Positions 7,593-19,343 of a stretch of DNA of 64,000 nt are shown piece after piece. The stretch covers positions 672,706 through 736,705 of the forward strand of contig NZ_JACHCM010000003.1 of assembly GCF_014200755.1 (NCBI RefSeq). The letters run 5' to 3'. The notes under the pieces were generated by a model that was not told where the DNA came from, did no database searches, and worked only from the letters and a program-made list of their open reading frames with translations. The position numbers and the translations under genes were made by a program. How positions within the stretch are numbered: position 1 is the first letter of the stretch; the number at the start of each line of letters is the position of its first letter. This DNA comes from Rhodanobacter sp. ANJX3 (GTDB lineage: Bacteria; Pseudomonadota; Gammaproteobacteria; Xanthomonadales; Rhodanobacteraceae).

Positions 7593-9383
7593 TCAGGATA
7601 CCAGCGTACTGGCCACGACTCGATCGCGACCGTACGACTTCGCCGAGTACAGCGCGGTGTCCGCCGCGCGCATCCAGCTCGATACGTCGTGGCAGCGCTC
7701 GCCGTCGAACAGCGCGACGCCGATGCTGATGGTGATCTGCGACACGCCCAGCTCGACCGGCAGCGCGAGCGCGGCAACGCCGGCTCGCAAGGTTTCCGCC
7801 AGTCGCATGCCGTCCTCCGCACCCAGCTTCGGGCACAGCACGATGAACTCTTCGCCGCCGATGCGGGCGATGTGACCCGCGGCGCCGATGGCGCGGCGCA
7901 GATAGTCGGTGACCAGCACCAGTACCCGGTCGCCCTGCTGGTGACCGACGGTGTCGTTGATGTGCTTGAAGTGGTCGAAGTCGATCAGCATCAATACGTG
8001 CAATGGATCGCGCATATCGCGATGACTTGCCAGCAACGCCGTGGCGCGTTGCTGAAACGCGCGGCGGTTTTCAATGCCGGTCAGCGGATCGCACAGGGCC
8101 TGCGCACGCAGTTCTGCCGCATGCCGGCGCTGCCCACGCAGCAGCATGAACAGCAACCCGGCAAAGAGCACCAGCCCGACCGCCACGATGGTGACCACGA
8201 GATTGGCCAGCTTCTGGCGACGCTGCATTTCGTCGCGCCGCGCGGCCTCGGCCTGCGCGGTTTTCAATTCCAGGTTTTGATCACGATTGGTGCGCTCCAG
8301 ATCGTTGATGCGCAGCTCCTTTTCGCGTGCGGCGTAGCGCTGCTCCAGCTCCGCCTCGATCGCGCGCAGCGCCGGCGTGTTGGTGGCGTTCTCGAATTTG
8401 ACGACTTCGCGCTCGTCGGCGAGCGCCTGGCGCAGGTCGCCGGCTTGCTCGGCCAGATTGCTTTCCACTTCCAGAAGATCGCTCAGCTGGCCGTTCATGC
8501 CGGCAGCGCGGGCCTTGGCGACTGTCGCTTTCATCAACGCATAGGCCTGACGATGCTCGCCTAACGCTGCCATCGCGCGGGCGATATCCGTGTTGGAGTC
8601 GATCGAGTCGCTGATGCGTCCGTCGGCCAGCTCCTGCTTCAAGGACGTCTGCGACAGCTGCAGCGCTTCGCGCGCGCGGCCTTGCTTCAGATACATCTGT
8701 GAGAGATTGTCGCCGACGGACACCGCCATGCGCGCGCCACCGGTCGCCATGAAATGACGGCGCGAACTTTCGTAGGCTTTGGCCGCCTCATCGACTCGAT
8801 TGAGCGTAGCCAGCGCGAGACCTTCGTCGTTCTCGGCGTCGGCGACGCCCCATTCGTCGCCCAGCGCCTGATAGTCGCCTTTGACCTGACGACACAGCGG
8901 CAGCGCACGATCGGGCTTTTCGTCCAGCGTGTAGGCATCGCACAGCTGAAAGCGCGCCCAGGCGACCAGTTCGGGATCGGCGTTGCCCAGCACCTTGTCC
9001 GCCGCGCGCAATGCCTCGCCCATACCATCGCCCGTGCCGTTGGTGATGTCGTGGCGCGAACGCAGGAAGCCTGCCGCGGCCGTGGCCACCGCATCGTTGC
9101 TGGCGCTCGCCAAGCCATCGAGGCGCAGGGTGGCTTCGGCGAACGCCGCATCGTCGTTGGCGTTGATGGCCGCCGTACCCATGCCCCACAGCAGCGCCCT
9201 TTCCTGCGCCGCACTCAGAGCCGAGCCCGAACGATCCAACTGCGTCCGCACGTCGCTGATCAAACCGTGGGGGTCGTCAACCGCGCGACCGCGCAGGCTG
9301 TTCATCGGCGCAGCGGCCATGCCCAGCACCGGCCATATCGATGCCAGTAGAAGACAAGCCAGCCCCCTGATTCCCCGCGTCAT
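7593..9383 (-). CDS. TPR-containing membrane diguanylate cyclase (GGDEF)
   Basis: A 596-residue protein. A signal sequence (ending near GMAAAP) leads to a long helical part with TPR-like repeats (about residues 100-330), so the sensor part is periplasmic. A coiled coil (about 335-385) leads to one membrane segment (about 390-413). The C-terminal GGDEF domain (about 425-590) has DPLTGIENRR, IDFDHFKHINDTVGHQQGD and an intact GGEEF active site at 509-513. It should make cyclic di-GMP from GTP. No RxxD inhibitory site precedes GGEEF (the residues there are GHIARI), so product inhibition may be absent. The ligand sensed is unknown. Confidence 0.85.
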   Translation of the reverse strand: MTRGIRGLACLLLASIWPVLGMAAAPMNSLRGRAVDDPHGLISDVRTQLDRSGSALSAAQERALLWGMGTAAINANDDAAFAEATLRLDGLASASNDAVATAAAGFLRSRHDITNGTGDGMGEALRAADKVLGNADPELVAWARFQLCDAYTLDEKPDRALPLCRQVKGDYQALGDEWGVADAENDEGLALATLNRVDEAAKAYESSRRHFMATGGARMAVSVGDNLSQMYLKQGRAREALQLSQTSLKQELADGRISDSIDSNTDIARAMAALGEHRQAYALMKATVAKARAAGMNGQLSDLLEVESNLAEQAGDLRQALADEREVVKFENATNTPALRAIEAELEQRYAAREKELRINDLERTNRDQNLELKTAQAEAARRDEMQRRQKLANLVVTIVAVGLVLFAGLLFMLLRGQRRHAAELRAQALCDPLTGIENRRAFQQRATALLASHRDMRDPLHVLMLIDFDHFKHINDTVGHQQGDRVLVLVTDYLRRAIGAAGHIARIGGEEFIVLCPKLGAEDGMRLAETLRAGVAALALPVELGVSQITISIGVALFDGERCHDVSSWMRAADTALYSAKSYGRDRVVASTLVS

Positions 9384-9450
9384 CGACTACTCATCTCTCA
9401 GGTGCCCGTGGCTTCATGATAGTCAACCGGACGAATGCCGGTGCGACCTT

Positions 9451-9462
9451 TACAATGGGCTT
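9451..9462 (+). promoter_or_regulatory. Putative -10 box directly before dusB (leaderless start)
   Basis: TACAAT at 9451-9456 lies only 6 bases before the dusB ATG at 9463. Transcription starting the usual 6-7 bases after a -10 box would begin at or next to the ATG. There is no Shine-Dalgarno sequence. No good -35 box is visible. Confidence 0.4.
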
Positions 9463-10449
9463 ATGCAGATAGGTCCTTACCGCATCGATCCGCCGGTAGT
9501 GCTCGCTCCCATGGCCGGCGTCACCGACAAGCCTTTCCGCCTGCTGTGCAAACGGCTGGGCGCCGGTTTGGCCGTGTCGGAAATGACCAACGCGGACCCA
9601 CGCCTGTGGCACACGCGCAAATCTATGCAAAGAATGGACCATGCCGGCGAACCGGAGCCGGTCAGCGTGCAGATCGCCGGCTACGACCCGACGATGCTGG
9701 CCGAAGCGGCGCGTTTCAACGTCGCCAATGGCGCCCAGCTGATCGACATCAACATGGGCTGCCCGGCGAAAAAGGTGTGCAACGTTTGGTCCGGTTCTGC
9801 CCTGCTGCAGGACGAACCGCTGGTGGCACGTATCGTCAGCGCCGTGGTCGAGGCGGTGAATGTGCCGGTGACGCTTAAGATACGCACGGGCTGGGACCGC
9901 CGGAACAAGAACGCGCTGACGATTGCCCATATCGCCGAAGACAGTGGCATCGCCGCGCTGGCCGTGCACGGTCGCACCCGTGCCGACAAGTACGAGGGTG
10001 AGGCCGAATACGACACGATTCGCGCGGTGAAAGCGGCCGTGCGCATTCCGGTGCTGGCCAATGGCGACGTCGGCACGCCGCAACAGGCCCGCCACGTGCT
10101 CGATATTACTGGCGCGGACGCGGTAATGATCGGCCGCGGCGCGCAGGGGCGGCCGTGGATTTTCCGCGAGATCGCGCATTATCTCGCCACCGGCGAACTG
10201 CTGCCCGAGCCGAAGCCGTCGGAAGTCGGCACGATTCTGCTCGGTCATCTCGAACAGCTTTACGCCTTCTACGGCGAGCTGGCCGGCGTGCGCATCGCGC
10301 GCAAGCATCTGGGCTGGTATGCCAAGGATCGGCCGGAAAACGTCGCGTTTCGGCAGGTCGTCAATCAGGCCGAATCGGCCGAGGCGCAGATGCGGCTGAC
10401 CCGGGATTATTTCGAAGCATTGAGTGCAGGCGTGCGTTTGGCCGCCTGA
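9463..10449 (+). CDS. dusB: tRNA-dihydrouridine synthase B
   Basis: A 328-residue flavoenzyme that reduces uridine to dihydrouridine in tRNA, using NADPH and FMN. The TIM-barrel signatures are present: VLAPMAGVTDKPFR near the start, DINMGCPAKKV with the catalytic Cys100, LKIRTGW, AVHGRTR, VLANGDV and MIGRGAQGRPW. The length matches DusB. In many gammaproteobacteria dusB is followed by fis. Here the next gene is an esterase-like lipoprotein and no fis is present. The ATG at 9463 is chosen because homologues begin MxIGPY; the open frame extends far upstream without a plausible start. Confidence 0.92.
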   Translation: MQIGPYRIDPPVVLAPMAGVTDKPFRLLCKRLGAGLAVSEMTNADPRLWHTRKSMQRMDHAGEPEPVSVQIAGYDPTMLAEAARFNVANGAQLIDINMGCPAKKVCNVWSGSALLQDEPLVARIVSAVVEAVNVPVTLKIRTGWDRRNKNALTIAHIAEDSGIAALAVHGRTRADKYEGEAEYDTIRAVKAAVRIPVLANGDVGTPQQARHVLDITGADAVMIGRGAQGRPWIFREIAHYLATGELLPEPKPSEVGTILLGHLEQLYAFYGELAGVRIARKHLGWYAKDRPENVAFRQVVNQAESAEAQMRLTRDYFEALSAGVRLAA

Positions 10450-10542
10450 ACGCGCCGTCGTATTGCAAGCGTCGCAACCACTTGCGACGGGATCGGCGCA
10501 TCATCGGCATCCCATCCACCGCGGTTATCACGCTTGTCGACG

Positions 10543-11493
10543 ATGACGTTGCGCCTGTCGCCTTCCGACCGCTTGTTATGGTGGCTGCGGCACGGCGCGT
10601 TGCTGGCCAGCCTGCTGCTCGGCGGTTGCCGGGCGACGCTGTTTGCCGGACTCAACAGCACAGACCAGCATCGCGGCATCGAGCAGCAGCGCAATATCGT
10701 GTTCGATGCCCCGCACAATCTGGCGCTCGACGTTTATCTGCCGGCAAACACGGGGCAGCCGACCAGTGCCCGTGCGCCGATGGTGGTGTTCTTCTACGGC
10801 GGCGACTGGACCCACGGCAAACGCCAGTGGTATCGCTTTGTCGGCACGGCGCTGGCCGCAAAAGGCATCCTGGTAGTGATACCCGACTACCGCAAATACC
10901 CTCAGGTGACCATGGATGTTTTTATGCAGGACGGCGCTCGGGCGGTGGCCTGGGCGCATGCCCATGCCACCGAACTGGGCGGCGATCCGAACGACCTCTT
11001 CGTGATGGGCCACTCGGCCGGCGGCCAAATCGCAGCCTTGCTGAGCACCGATCCCGAATGGCTGAAGCCGTACGGTATGCAGCCGCGCGATCTGGCCGGA
11101 TGTATCGGGCTGGCCGGGGTTTACGATTTCATGCCGATTCCCGCCAGCGAAAAAGACATGCTCGGCACCTTCGGCCACACGCTGGCCGAGCAGGCCCGTG
11201 CGCAGCCCGTTCGCTACGTCAGCGGGCACGAGCCGCCAATGCTGCTTTTGCAGGGCACCGGCGATCACGAGGTCGATCCATCCAATGCGCTGTCGCTGGA
11301 CAAGACCATGCTGGCGCAGCATGAGGACGTCACCCTCAAGCTGTATCCCGGCATCGGCCACTCGCCGCTGCTGTTCGCGCTGTCACGACCGCTGCGCCAC
11401 CACGCGCCGACGCTAGCCGACATCGTCCGCTTTATCCGCGAGCACAAAGCCGTGCGTGACGGCGGCAAGCAAGCCGCCCTCGATGGCCGTTAA
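10543..11493 (+). CDS. Alpha/beta hydrolase lipoprotein (esterase/lipase-like)
   Basis: A 316-residue protein from the ATG at 10543; a TTG at 10534 is an alternative. The N-terminus has a hydrophobic segment ending in LLGGC, a lipobox with Cys29, so it is probably membrane-anchored outside the cytoplasm. The hydrolase fold shows the oxyanion region FFYGGDW (84-90) and the nucleophile motif GHSAGG with Ser158. A late acidic residue and GIGHSPL supply the rest of the triad. It resembles the BD-FAE/HSL-like carboxylesterases. It lies 93 bases after dusB and could be co-transcribed. The substrate is unknown. Confidence 0.75.
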   Translation: MTLRLSPSDRLLWWLRHGALLASLLLGGCRATLFAGLNSTDQHRGIEQQRNIVFDAPHNLALDVYLPANTGQPTSARAPMVVFFYGGDWTHGKRQWYRFVGTALAAKGILVVIPDYRKYPQVTMDVFMQDGARAVAWAHAHATELGGDPNDLFVMGHSAGGQIAALLSTDPEWLKPYGMQPRDLAGCIGLAGVYDFMPIPASEKDMLGTFGHTLAEQARAQPVRYVSGHEPPMLLLQGTGDHEVDPSNALSLDKTMLAQHEDVTLKLYPGIGHSPLLFALSRPLRHHAPTLADIVRFIREHKAVRDGGKQAALDGR

Positions 11494-11562
11494 GCAAGTC
11501 AGCGCCTCAGCTGAGCGGAATGCGTCATTGACTTGAGCCCGACACCGGACTAACTTCAGCCC

Positions 11563-11756
11563 CGCTGAAGGTTTTCATCTTTCTATGCGAATGGAGAGAT
11601 GAAATGAAAAGGGAAGCCGGTACCAAGCCGGCGCTGCCCCGCAGCGGTAGGTGGAAACGAACTCCGTCACACGCACTGGGCGAATAGCCCGGGAAGCGGC
11701 GGACAGTAGGCGCAAGCGCAACGTCCACGAGCCCGAATACCTGCCTCAGCCGGAAG
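11563..11756 (+). ncRNA. Cobalamin riboswitch in the metE leader
   Basis: The conserved core of the adenosylcobalamin/cobalamin riboswitch is readable. It has GGGAAGCCGGT...GCCGGCGCTGCCCCGCAGCGGT at 11611-11648 and GAGCCCGAATACCTGCC at about 11729-11745, with a variable middle. It lies about 200 bases before metE. Known logic: when B12 is plentiful, the switch turns off the B12-independent methionine synthase because the B12-dependent MetH can do the job. This implies that a metH gene exists elsewhere in the genome. Confidence 0.9.
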
Positions 11757-11773
11757 TGCGGCAACGCACTTCC
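11752..11773 (+). promoter_or_regulatory. Hairpin immediately after the cobalamin riboswitch
   Basis: A 9-bp perfect stem (11752-11760 with 11765-11773) carries a GCAA tetraloop and directly abuts the riboswitch. It lacks a T-run, so it could be part of the expression platform rather than a simple terminator. The further 180 bases to the metE start are G+C-rich and contain other short inverted repeats, but no gene was seen. Confidence 0.5.
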
Positions 11774-11956
11774 GCCCGACCTGGCGTTTCCGCGGGGAAA
11801 CACCGGAGCCATCGCGTCGCCGTGTCTGCGGCCCACGCGCTGTCTTCGCACGCCCCGCGCAAGCGCCGGTTCGCCCGCGGGGGCGAAGGTCAACGGCGCG
11901 GCGCGGTTGCCGACCACCCTTCGTTCCTCTTTGCCCATCATGCAAGAGGAATTTTT

Positions 11957-14248
11957 ATGTCACTCGTTACTTATTCCGGTTTTCCACGCATCGGACTCAA
12001 ACGCGAGCTCAAACGCTCGCTCGAATCGCACTGGCGCGGCGACAGCAGCGCCGAGGCGCTGCTCGACACCGCCGCGATGCTGCGGCGGCGGCACTGGAGG
12101 CTGGCGGTCGATGCCGGTGCCGACGTGGTGCCGTGCAACGATTTCAGCCTGTACGACCACGTGCTGGATACCGCCGTGCTGTTCGATGCCATACCGGCGC
12201 GCTATCGGCCGGTATTCAATGAAAATCCTTTGGACGGCTATTTCGCGATGGCTCGCGGCCACAAGCGCGGCGGTCACGATCTGCACGCGCTGGAAATGAC
12301 CAAATGGTTCGACACCAACTACCACTACCTGGTGCCGGAACTGGAAGCCGGCCAGCGCTTCGCCCTGAATGCCAACAAGCCGCTGGCCGAATTCCTTGAG
12401 GCGCGGGCGCAGGGTCAAACCGCGCGGCCGGTGCTGCTGGGGCCGGTGTCGTTTCTGCTGCTGTCGAAAAGCGTCGACGGCAGCGATCGATTGGATTTGC
12501 TGGATGATCTGGTCCATGCCTACATCGAACTGCTCGGGCAGCTGGCCGATGCCGGCGCGGCATGGGTGCAGTTGGACGAGCCGTGCCTGGTGCTCGATCT
12601 GGACGGCGACGACCACGCTGCCTATCGCCGGGCGTATGCCGCGCTGGCAGCTGCACGCACGCCGCAGCTGCTGCTGGCCAGCTACTTCGGCGCGCTGGGG
12701 GACAATCTCGGGCTGGCGACCAGCCTGCCCGTCGACGGTCTGCACATCGATCTGGTCCGTGCGCCGGAGCAGCTCGATGCCGTGCTCGATGCGCTGCCCG
12801 AGGGCCGCGTACTCAGCGCCGGCGTGGTCGATGGGCGCAATATCTGGCGTAGTCGCCCCGAACACGTGGCCGCACTGCTGAAAAAGGCGCAGGCATGCGT
12901 CGGCAGCGAACGTCTGTGGGTCGCGCCGTCGTGTTCGCTCCTGCACGTGCCGATCGATCTCAAGGCGGAGACCGCGCTCGATCCATCGCGTCTCGTATCG
13001 ATGGCTTTTGCCAGGCAAAAAATCGAAGAGCTGCGGGTATATGCCGATGTGCTGTCCGGCATACCGGAAGCGACCGCCGCACTTAGCGCGCAGCAATCGC
13101 TGCTGGATGCGCAGACGCACGCACCCGGCGTCGTCGATGCGGGAGTGCGAACGCGCCTGCGTACGCTTGGGCCGCAGGCGCCGCTGCGCCGGTCGGCGTA
13201 TGCCACGCGTCAGGTCGTTCAGTCCGAAACACTCATGCTCCCGCCGCTGCCGACGACCACGATCGGCTCCTTTCCGCAGACCGACGCGCTGCGCAAGGCC
13301 CGCGCCGCGCATCGTGCGGGCCAGCTCGATGACGCCAGCTACGACGCGGTGCTCGAGGCGGAAATCGAACGCGTCGTTCGTTTTCAGGAGCACATCGGCC
13401 TGGACGTGCTGGTGCATGGCGAGCCGGAACGCAACGATATGGTCGAGTACTTCGGCGAACAGTTGGACGGCTATCTGTTCACCAAGCTTGGCTGGGTGCA
13501 GAGCTACGGCTCGCGCTGCGTGAAACCGCCGGTGATCTTCGGCGACGTTGCGCGCCCCGCCCCGATGACCGTGCGCTGGTCGAAGTACGCGCAGTCGCTG
13601 ACCGACAAACCCATGAAGGGCATGCTGACCGGGCCCGTCACCATGCTGCAGTGGTCGTTCGTTCGCGACGACCTGCCGCGCGAAACGGTATGCCGGCAGA
13701 TCGCGCTGGCGCTGCGCGACGAAGTACACGATCTGGAGAGCGCCGGCATCCGCGTGATCCAGATCGACGAGCCGGCGCTGCGCGAGGGCCTGCCGCTGCG
13801 TCGCGCGGACTGGCCGGCGTATCTGGCGTGGGCGGTGGAGTGTTTCCGTATTACGGCAGGCGGCGTGCGCGACGCCACGCAGATCCATACGCACATGTGC
13901 TACTCGGAGTTCAACGACATCATCGAAGCGGTCGCCGCGATGGATGCCGACGTGATCTCGATCGAGACCAGCCGTTCGCGCATGGAGCTGCTCGACGCGT
14001 TCGTGCGCTTCCGCTATCCCAACGGCATCGGCCCCGGCGTTTACGACATCCACTCGCCGCGCGTGCCGGATGCCTCGGAAATGCTCGAGCTGCTGCACAA
14101 GGCGCTGGACGTGCTGCAACCGGAGCAGCTCTGGATCAACCCCGACTGCGGCCTGAAGACGCGCGGCTGGCCCGAGGTAGAACAGGCGCTGCAGCATATG
14201 GTGCACAGTGCCAGGCAGCTGCGTGCCGAGTTGAAGCTTTTGGCCTGA
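11957..14248 (+). CDS. metE: Cobalamin-independent methionine synthase
   Basis: A 763-residue enzyme that transfers the methyl group from methyl-THF (triglutamate form) to homocysteine to give methionine. The ATG at 11957 follows AAGAGGA with suitable spacing. The two duplicated barrels are present. The zinc ligands of the E. coli enzyme are conserved at a constant offset: His646 and Cys648 in HTHMCYSEF, Glu670 in SIETSR and Cys731 in NPDCGLKTR. The gene is controlled by the cobalamin riboswitch upstream and ends at an intrinsic terminator. It works with metF, metK and ahcY in the same window. Confidence 0.95.
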   Translation: MSLVTYSGFPRIGLKRELKRSLESHWRGDSSAEALLDTAAMLRRRHWRLAVDAGADVVPCNDFSLYDHVLDTAVLFDAIPARYRPVFNENPLDGYFAMARGHKRGGHDLHALEMTKWFDTNYHYLVPELEAGQRFALNANKPLAEFLEARAQGQTARPVLLGPVSFLLLSKSVDGSDRLDLLDDLVHAYIELLGQLADAGAAWVQLDEPCLVLDLDGDDHAAYRRAYAALAAARTPQLLLASYFGALGDNLGLATSLPVDGLHIDLVRAPEQLDAVLDALPEGRVLSAGVVDGRNIWRSRPEHVAALLKKAQACVGSERLWVAPSCSLLHVPIDLKAETALDPSRLVSMAFARQKIEELRVYADVLSGIPEATAALSAQQSLLDAQTHAPGVVDAGVRTRLRTLGPQAPLRRSAYATRQVVQSETLMLPPLPTTTIGSFPQTDALRKARAAHRAGQLDDASYDAVLEAEIERVVRFQEHIGLDVLVHGEPERNDMVEYFGEQLDGYLFTKLGWVQSYGSRCVKPPVIFGDVARPAPMTVRWSKYAQSLTDKPMKGMLTGPVTMLQWSFVRDDLPRETVCRQIALALRDEVHDLESAGIRVIQIDEPALREGLPLRRADWPAYLAWAVECFRITAGGVRDATQIHTHMCYSEFNDIIEAVAAMDADVISIETSRSRMELLDAFVRFRYPNGIGPGVYDIHSPRVPDASEMLELLHKALDVLQPEQLWINPDCGLKTRGWPEVEQALQHMVHSARQLRAELKLLA

Positions 14249-14263
14249 GCGTAGCCGATGCAA

Positions 14264-14299
14264 GCCTCCCGCCCGGCCTACGGGCGGGAGGCTGTTTTT
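14264..14299 (+). terminator. Intrinsic terminator of metE
   Basis: A perfect 12-bp G+C-rich stem (14264-14275 with 14281-14292) with a 5-base loop is followed by TGTTTTT. Confidence 0.9.
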
Positions 14300-14539
14300 C
14301 ACATGGCGCCGCCATCGGCATGGCAGAATCCCCGCGGTGCCGCCTGTCATCAATGTCGCTTATTCTTCGGCACAGATGGCCGCTGGGTTTCCGCCAAACG
14401 CTGAACAGCCGTCCAAACGGCTGAACACGCGCCCAATCCCGCCGCGCGCTAAACGGGCTCGGGCTGCAAAAAGGTACCTGGCGTTGTATCATGCTCGACC
14501 TCTTTTATCTCTCTATCCGAACGAAAGGATATAAACCCG

Positions 14540-15766
14540 ATGTCCAGCCACCTGTTCACCTCCGAATCGGTCTCCGAAGGCCATCCGGACAAAGTCGCCG
14601 ACCAGATCTCCGACGCCGTCCTCGACGCCATCCTCGCGCAGGACCCGCGCGCCCGCGTCGCCTGCGAAACCATGGTTAAGACGGGCGTGGCGATCATTGC
14701 CGGCGAAATCACGACCAGCGCATGGATCGATCTGGAAGCACTGACCCGCAAGGTCATCGTGGATATCGGCTACAACTCCTCGGATGTCGGGTTCGACGGC
14801 GAAACCTGCGGCGTGCTGAACCTGATCGGCAAGCAGTCGCCGGACATCAACCAGGGCGTGGACCGCAAGAAGCCCGAAGAACAGGGCGCCGGCGACCAGG
14901 GCCTGATGTTCGGCTACGCCACCAACGAAACCAGCGAGTACATGCCGGCCGCGATCCACTACGCGCATCGCCTGGTCGAGCAGCAGACCAAGGTGCGTAA
15001 AAAGAAGAATTCACCGCTGCCGTGGCTGCGCCCGGACGCGAAAAGCCAAGTCACCTTGCGCTACGAGAACGACGTCGCCGTCGCCATCGATGCCGTGGTG
15101 CTGTCGACCCAGCACGACCCGAGCGTAAAGCAGAAAGACCTGATCGAAGGCGTGCGCGAGCTGATCCTCAAGCCCGTGCTGCCGGCCAAGCTGCTGCACA
15201 AAGGCACCAAGTTCCACATCAACCCGACCGGCAAGTTCGTCATCGGCGGACCGGTGGGCGACTGCGGCCTGACCGGCCGCAAGATCATCGTCGACACCTA
15301 CGGCGGCTGGGCTCGCCACGGCGGCGGTGCGTTCTCGGGCAAGGACCCGTCCAAGGTCGATCGCTCGGCCGCCTACGCCGCGCGTTATGTCGCCAAGAAT
15401 ATCGTCGCCGCCGGCCTCGCCGACCGCTGCGAAATCCAGGTGTCCTACGCCATCGGCGTGGCCGAGCCCACCTCGATCTCGGTCACCACCTTCGGCACCG
15501 GCAAGATCGGTGACGACAAGATCGAAAAGCTGATCCGCAAGCATTTCGACCTGCGCCCTTACGGCATCATCAAAATGCTCGACCTGATCCACCCGATGTA
15601 CCAGCAGACCGCGAGCAACGGCCACTTCGGCCGCATCCCGCAGCTGGTCAAGGGCGCGGACGGCGAGAGCTACACCACGTTCTCGTGGGAAAAGACCGAC
15701 AAGGCCGAGGCGCTGCGCGCCGACGCAGGCCTGGACAAGAAAGTGGCCGTCGCCCGCCGCAAGTAA
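14540..15766 (+). CDS. metK: S-adenosylmethionine synthase
   Basis: A 408-residue cytoplasmic enzyme that makes S-adenosylmethionine from methionine and ATP. Signature motifs are [15 protein letters not shown] near the N-terminus, [15 protein letters not shown] and [19 protein letters not shown]. The length is slightly above the E. coli enzyme (384). AAAGGA lies about 10 bases before the ATG. It follows metE after a terminator, so it has its own promoter in the 240-base gap. No SAM riboswitch was seen in the leader. A strong terminator follows. Confidence 0.95.
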   Translation: MSSHLFTSESVSEGHPDKVADQISDAVLDAILAQDPRARVACETMVKTGVAIIAGEITTSAWIDLEALTRKVIVDIGYNSSDVGFDGETCGVLNLIGKQSPDINQGVDRKKPEEQGAGDQGLMFGYATNETSEYMPAAIHYAHRLVEQQTKVRKKKNSPLPWLRPDAKSQVTLRYENDVAVAIDAVVLSTQHDPSVKQKDLIEGVRELILKPVLPAKLLHKGTKFHINPTGKFVIGGPVGDCGLTGRKIIVDTYGGWARHGGGAFSGKDPSKVDRSAAYAARYVAKNIVAAGLADRCEIQVSYAIGVAEPTSISVTTFGTGKIGDDKIEKLIRKHFDLRPYGIIKMLDLIHPMYQQTASNGHFGRIPQLVKGADGESYTTFSWEKTDKAEALRADAGLDKKVAVARRK

Positions 15767-15791
15767 TCGTCCGCGGCGCGTTCGCCAAAAC

Positions 15792-15820
15792 AAAACCCCG
15801 CGGGCAACCGCGGGGTTTTT
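15792..15820 (+). terminator. Bidirectional terminator between metK and the dac gene
   Basis: A 12-bp perfect stem (15792-15803 with 15808-15819) has a GCAA loop, T-rich on the plus strand (GGGGTTTTTG). On the minus strand it is followed by TTTTGTTTT, so it may serve both converging genes. Confidence 0.9.
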
Positions 15821-15869
15821 GTTATTTCAGTCGGCCATGTCGCCGGCGATTCGCGCGACTCGATCTGGA

Positions 15870-17078
15870 CTAGAGCTGGGCCAGCTTCGGCGCTTTTTTG
15901 CCGCCGTTGCGGTAGGCCAGTTTTGTGCCACCGGTGCTGCGACGCTGCTGCGGGCAGTTGCTGCGCGAATGCGCGCCGCGGCGCGGACAGGTTGACGCCG
16001 CTGCCGCGCGGCTCGTGCCGCTGCGGCGGGCGAGCACTGTCGGCGCCGCTTTGCCGTGACGGCGATCCTGACGTGCAAGCGCGACAGGAGCTCTCTTCGC
16101 ACCATGCCGGCTGCGTTTTGGCAGCGAACGCGTCGCCGGCAAGGTATCGGCCTGCGCCGTGGAGATGGGCGACAGCGCCGCCAGCATCTTCATCGCCGCG
16201 TTCTCGCGCACACCCGCCGCCTGCGCGACCAGAGTCGCCGGCGTCTGCTGGTTCGCAAAACCGTCGTCCAGCAGGCGAGCCATCAACTGATCGCGACCGG
16301 CAGCAGTACGGCTGCCGAGCACCACGCCGAACAGACGGTGTCCATCCCTGACGGCGGTCGAGGCGAGATTGAAGCCCGACGCATCGGTGAAGCCGGTTTT
16401 CAGGCCGTCCATACCGGGATAGCGGTCCATCAAATGGTTGTGACCGTGCACGATCTGCCCGCGAAACACGAATTCCTTGGTGGCAAAGTAATGCGAGTCC
16501 TGCGGGAAATCACGATACAGGGCCATGGCCAGCTTGACCATGTCGTTCGCCGTGGTCAGCTGATCCGGATCGGGCAGGCCCGAGGCATTGTTGAAATACG
16601 TGTCCGTCATTCCGAGCAGGCGCGCCTGAGCGGTCATCATTTCGGCGAAATGGGCTTCGGAACCGCCGAGACCTTCGGCGACCACCGTGGCAGCATCATT
16701 GGCGGACTTGGTCACCATGCCCAGGATGCAATCCTCGACGGATACCGTTTCACCATTGCGCAGTCCGAGCTTGGTCGGCGACTTGTTGGCTGCCCACGAA
16801 GAAACCGGCAGTTGCTGATCGATCTTCAGCTTGCCGTTTTGCAACGCCTGAAAAGCCAAGTACAGCGTCATCATCTTGGTCAACGACGCGGGGTGAATCT
16901 GGTCGTTGGGGTTGACCGACTCCACCACCTTGCCGGTCGTCGCATCGATGACGATGGCTCCGTAGCCGCCGGCATGGACCACACCGGCAACCATGGCAAG
17001 TGCGGCAAATGCCGTCGCCGCAACCCTTCCCCGCAGCCGGTGGAACAACCGGCCTGATTTTTCGGATGCGATGGACAA
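15870..17078 (-). CDS. D-alanyl-D-alanine carboxypeptidase with basic C-terminal tail
   Basis: A 402-residue penicillin-binding protein of the DacA/DacC (S11) type that trims the terminal D-Ala from peptidoglycan stem peptides. A signal sequence ends near VVHAGG. All three active-site motifs are present: SLTK (Ser65, Lys68), SAN (125-127) and KTG (227-229). After the catalytic domain, from about residue 310, the usual PBP5 C-terminal beta domain and amphipathic anchor are missing. Instead there are about 90 low-complexity residues rich in Arg, Lys, Ala and Ser. The tail could bind peptidoglycan or anionic envelope polymers. A frame change that replaced the normal end is the other possibility. 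Confidence 0.85.
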   Translation of the reverse strand: MSIASEKSGRLFHRLRGRVAATAFAALAMVAGVVHAGGYGAIVIDATTGKVVESVNPNDQIHPASLTKMMTLYLAFQALQNGKLKIDQQLPVSSWAANKSPTKLGLRNGETVSVEDCILGMVTKSANDAATVVAEGLGGSEAHFAEMMTAQARLLGMTDTYFNNASGLPDPDQLTTANDMVKLAMALYRDFPQDSHYFATKEFVFRGQIVHGHNHLMDRYPGMDGLKTGFTDASGFNLASTAVRDGHRLFGVVLGSRTAAGRDQLMARLLDDGFANQQTPATLVAQAAGVRENAAMKMLAALSPISTAQADTLPATRSLPKRSRHGAKRAPVALARQDRRHGKAAPTVLARRSGTSRAAAASTCPRRGAHSRSNCPQQRRSTGGTKLAYRNGGKKAPKLAQL

Positions 17079-17335
17079 CGTGGCTTCCCCACTGAATTAA
17101 GAGCCGCGGCGAAGTCCCGCGTGAGGTAACTGTATAGGCAAGCGGCCGCAATATCCAGAAGCAGTGCGTGAGGTAAGCCGGCCAAGTGGCTGTTAGATAT
17201 AAATTTATAACATTCGCCAGGTTCAGGTGTGCTAATTCGCTGCCGCCGATGCGGCATGCACGCTCGAATGCTCGCCCCGGCGCAAATTCCCGGTTCGTCC
17301 GAAAGATCCAACCGCCGTGTTTGTTGCGCTGCAGC

Positions 17336-17346
17336 TACAATGGGGC
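17336..17346 (+). promoter_or_regulatory. Putative -10 box directly before uup (leaderless start)
   Basis: TACAAT at 17336-17341 ends 5 bases before the uup ATG at 17347, so a transcript from it would begin at or next to the start codon. There is no Shine-Dalgarno. The surrounding TACAATGGG is the same as before dusB. A -35 box is not obvious. Confidence 0.4.
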
Positions 17347-19227
<1,881 letters not shown>

Positions 19228-19343
19228 AAACGCCGAAGCCATTCGGCTTCACCACCTTGTCACATGGCTTTGATGCAATGGCGGTTTGGCCTTGCCCGCA
19301 CCCGATGCGAGCGGGCAACTCGACCAACCGTCACGGAATTCAT

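Noticed and set aside
10450..10542. fis gene expected after dusB
   Set aside because: The common dusB-fis pair was looked for, but the next gene is an esterase-like lipoprotein with no Fis helix-turn-helix.
11960..14353. 797-codon open frame antisense to metE
   Set aside because: It is the reverse-strand shadow of metE in high-G+C DNA; it is rich in Arg, His and Gln, has no domain, and metE is unambiguous.
14300..14539. Possible SAM riboswitch before metK
   Set aside because: None of the conserved SAM-I/II/SAM-IV blocks could be read in the leader.
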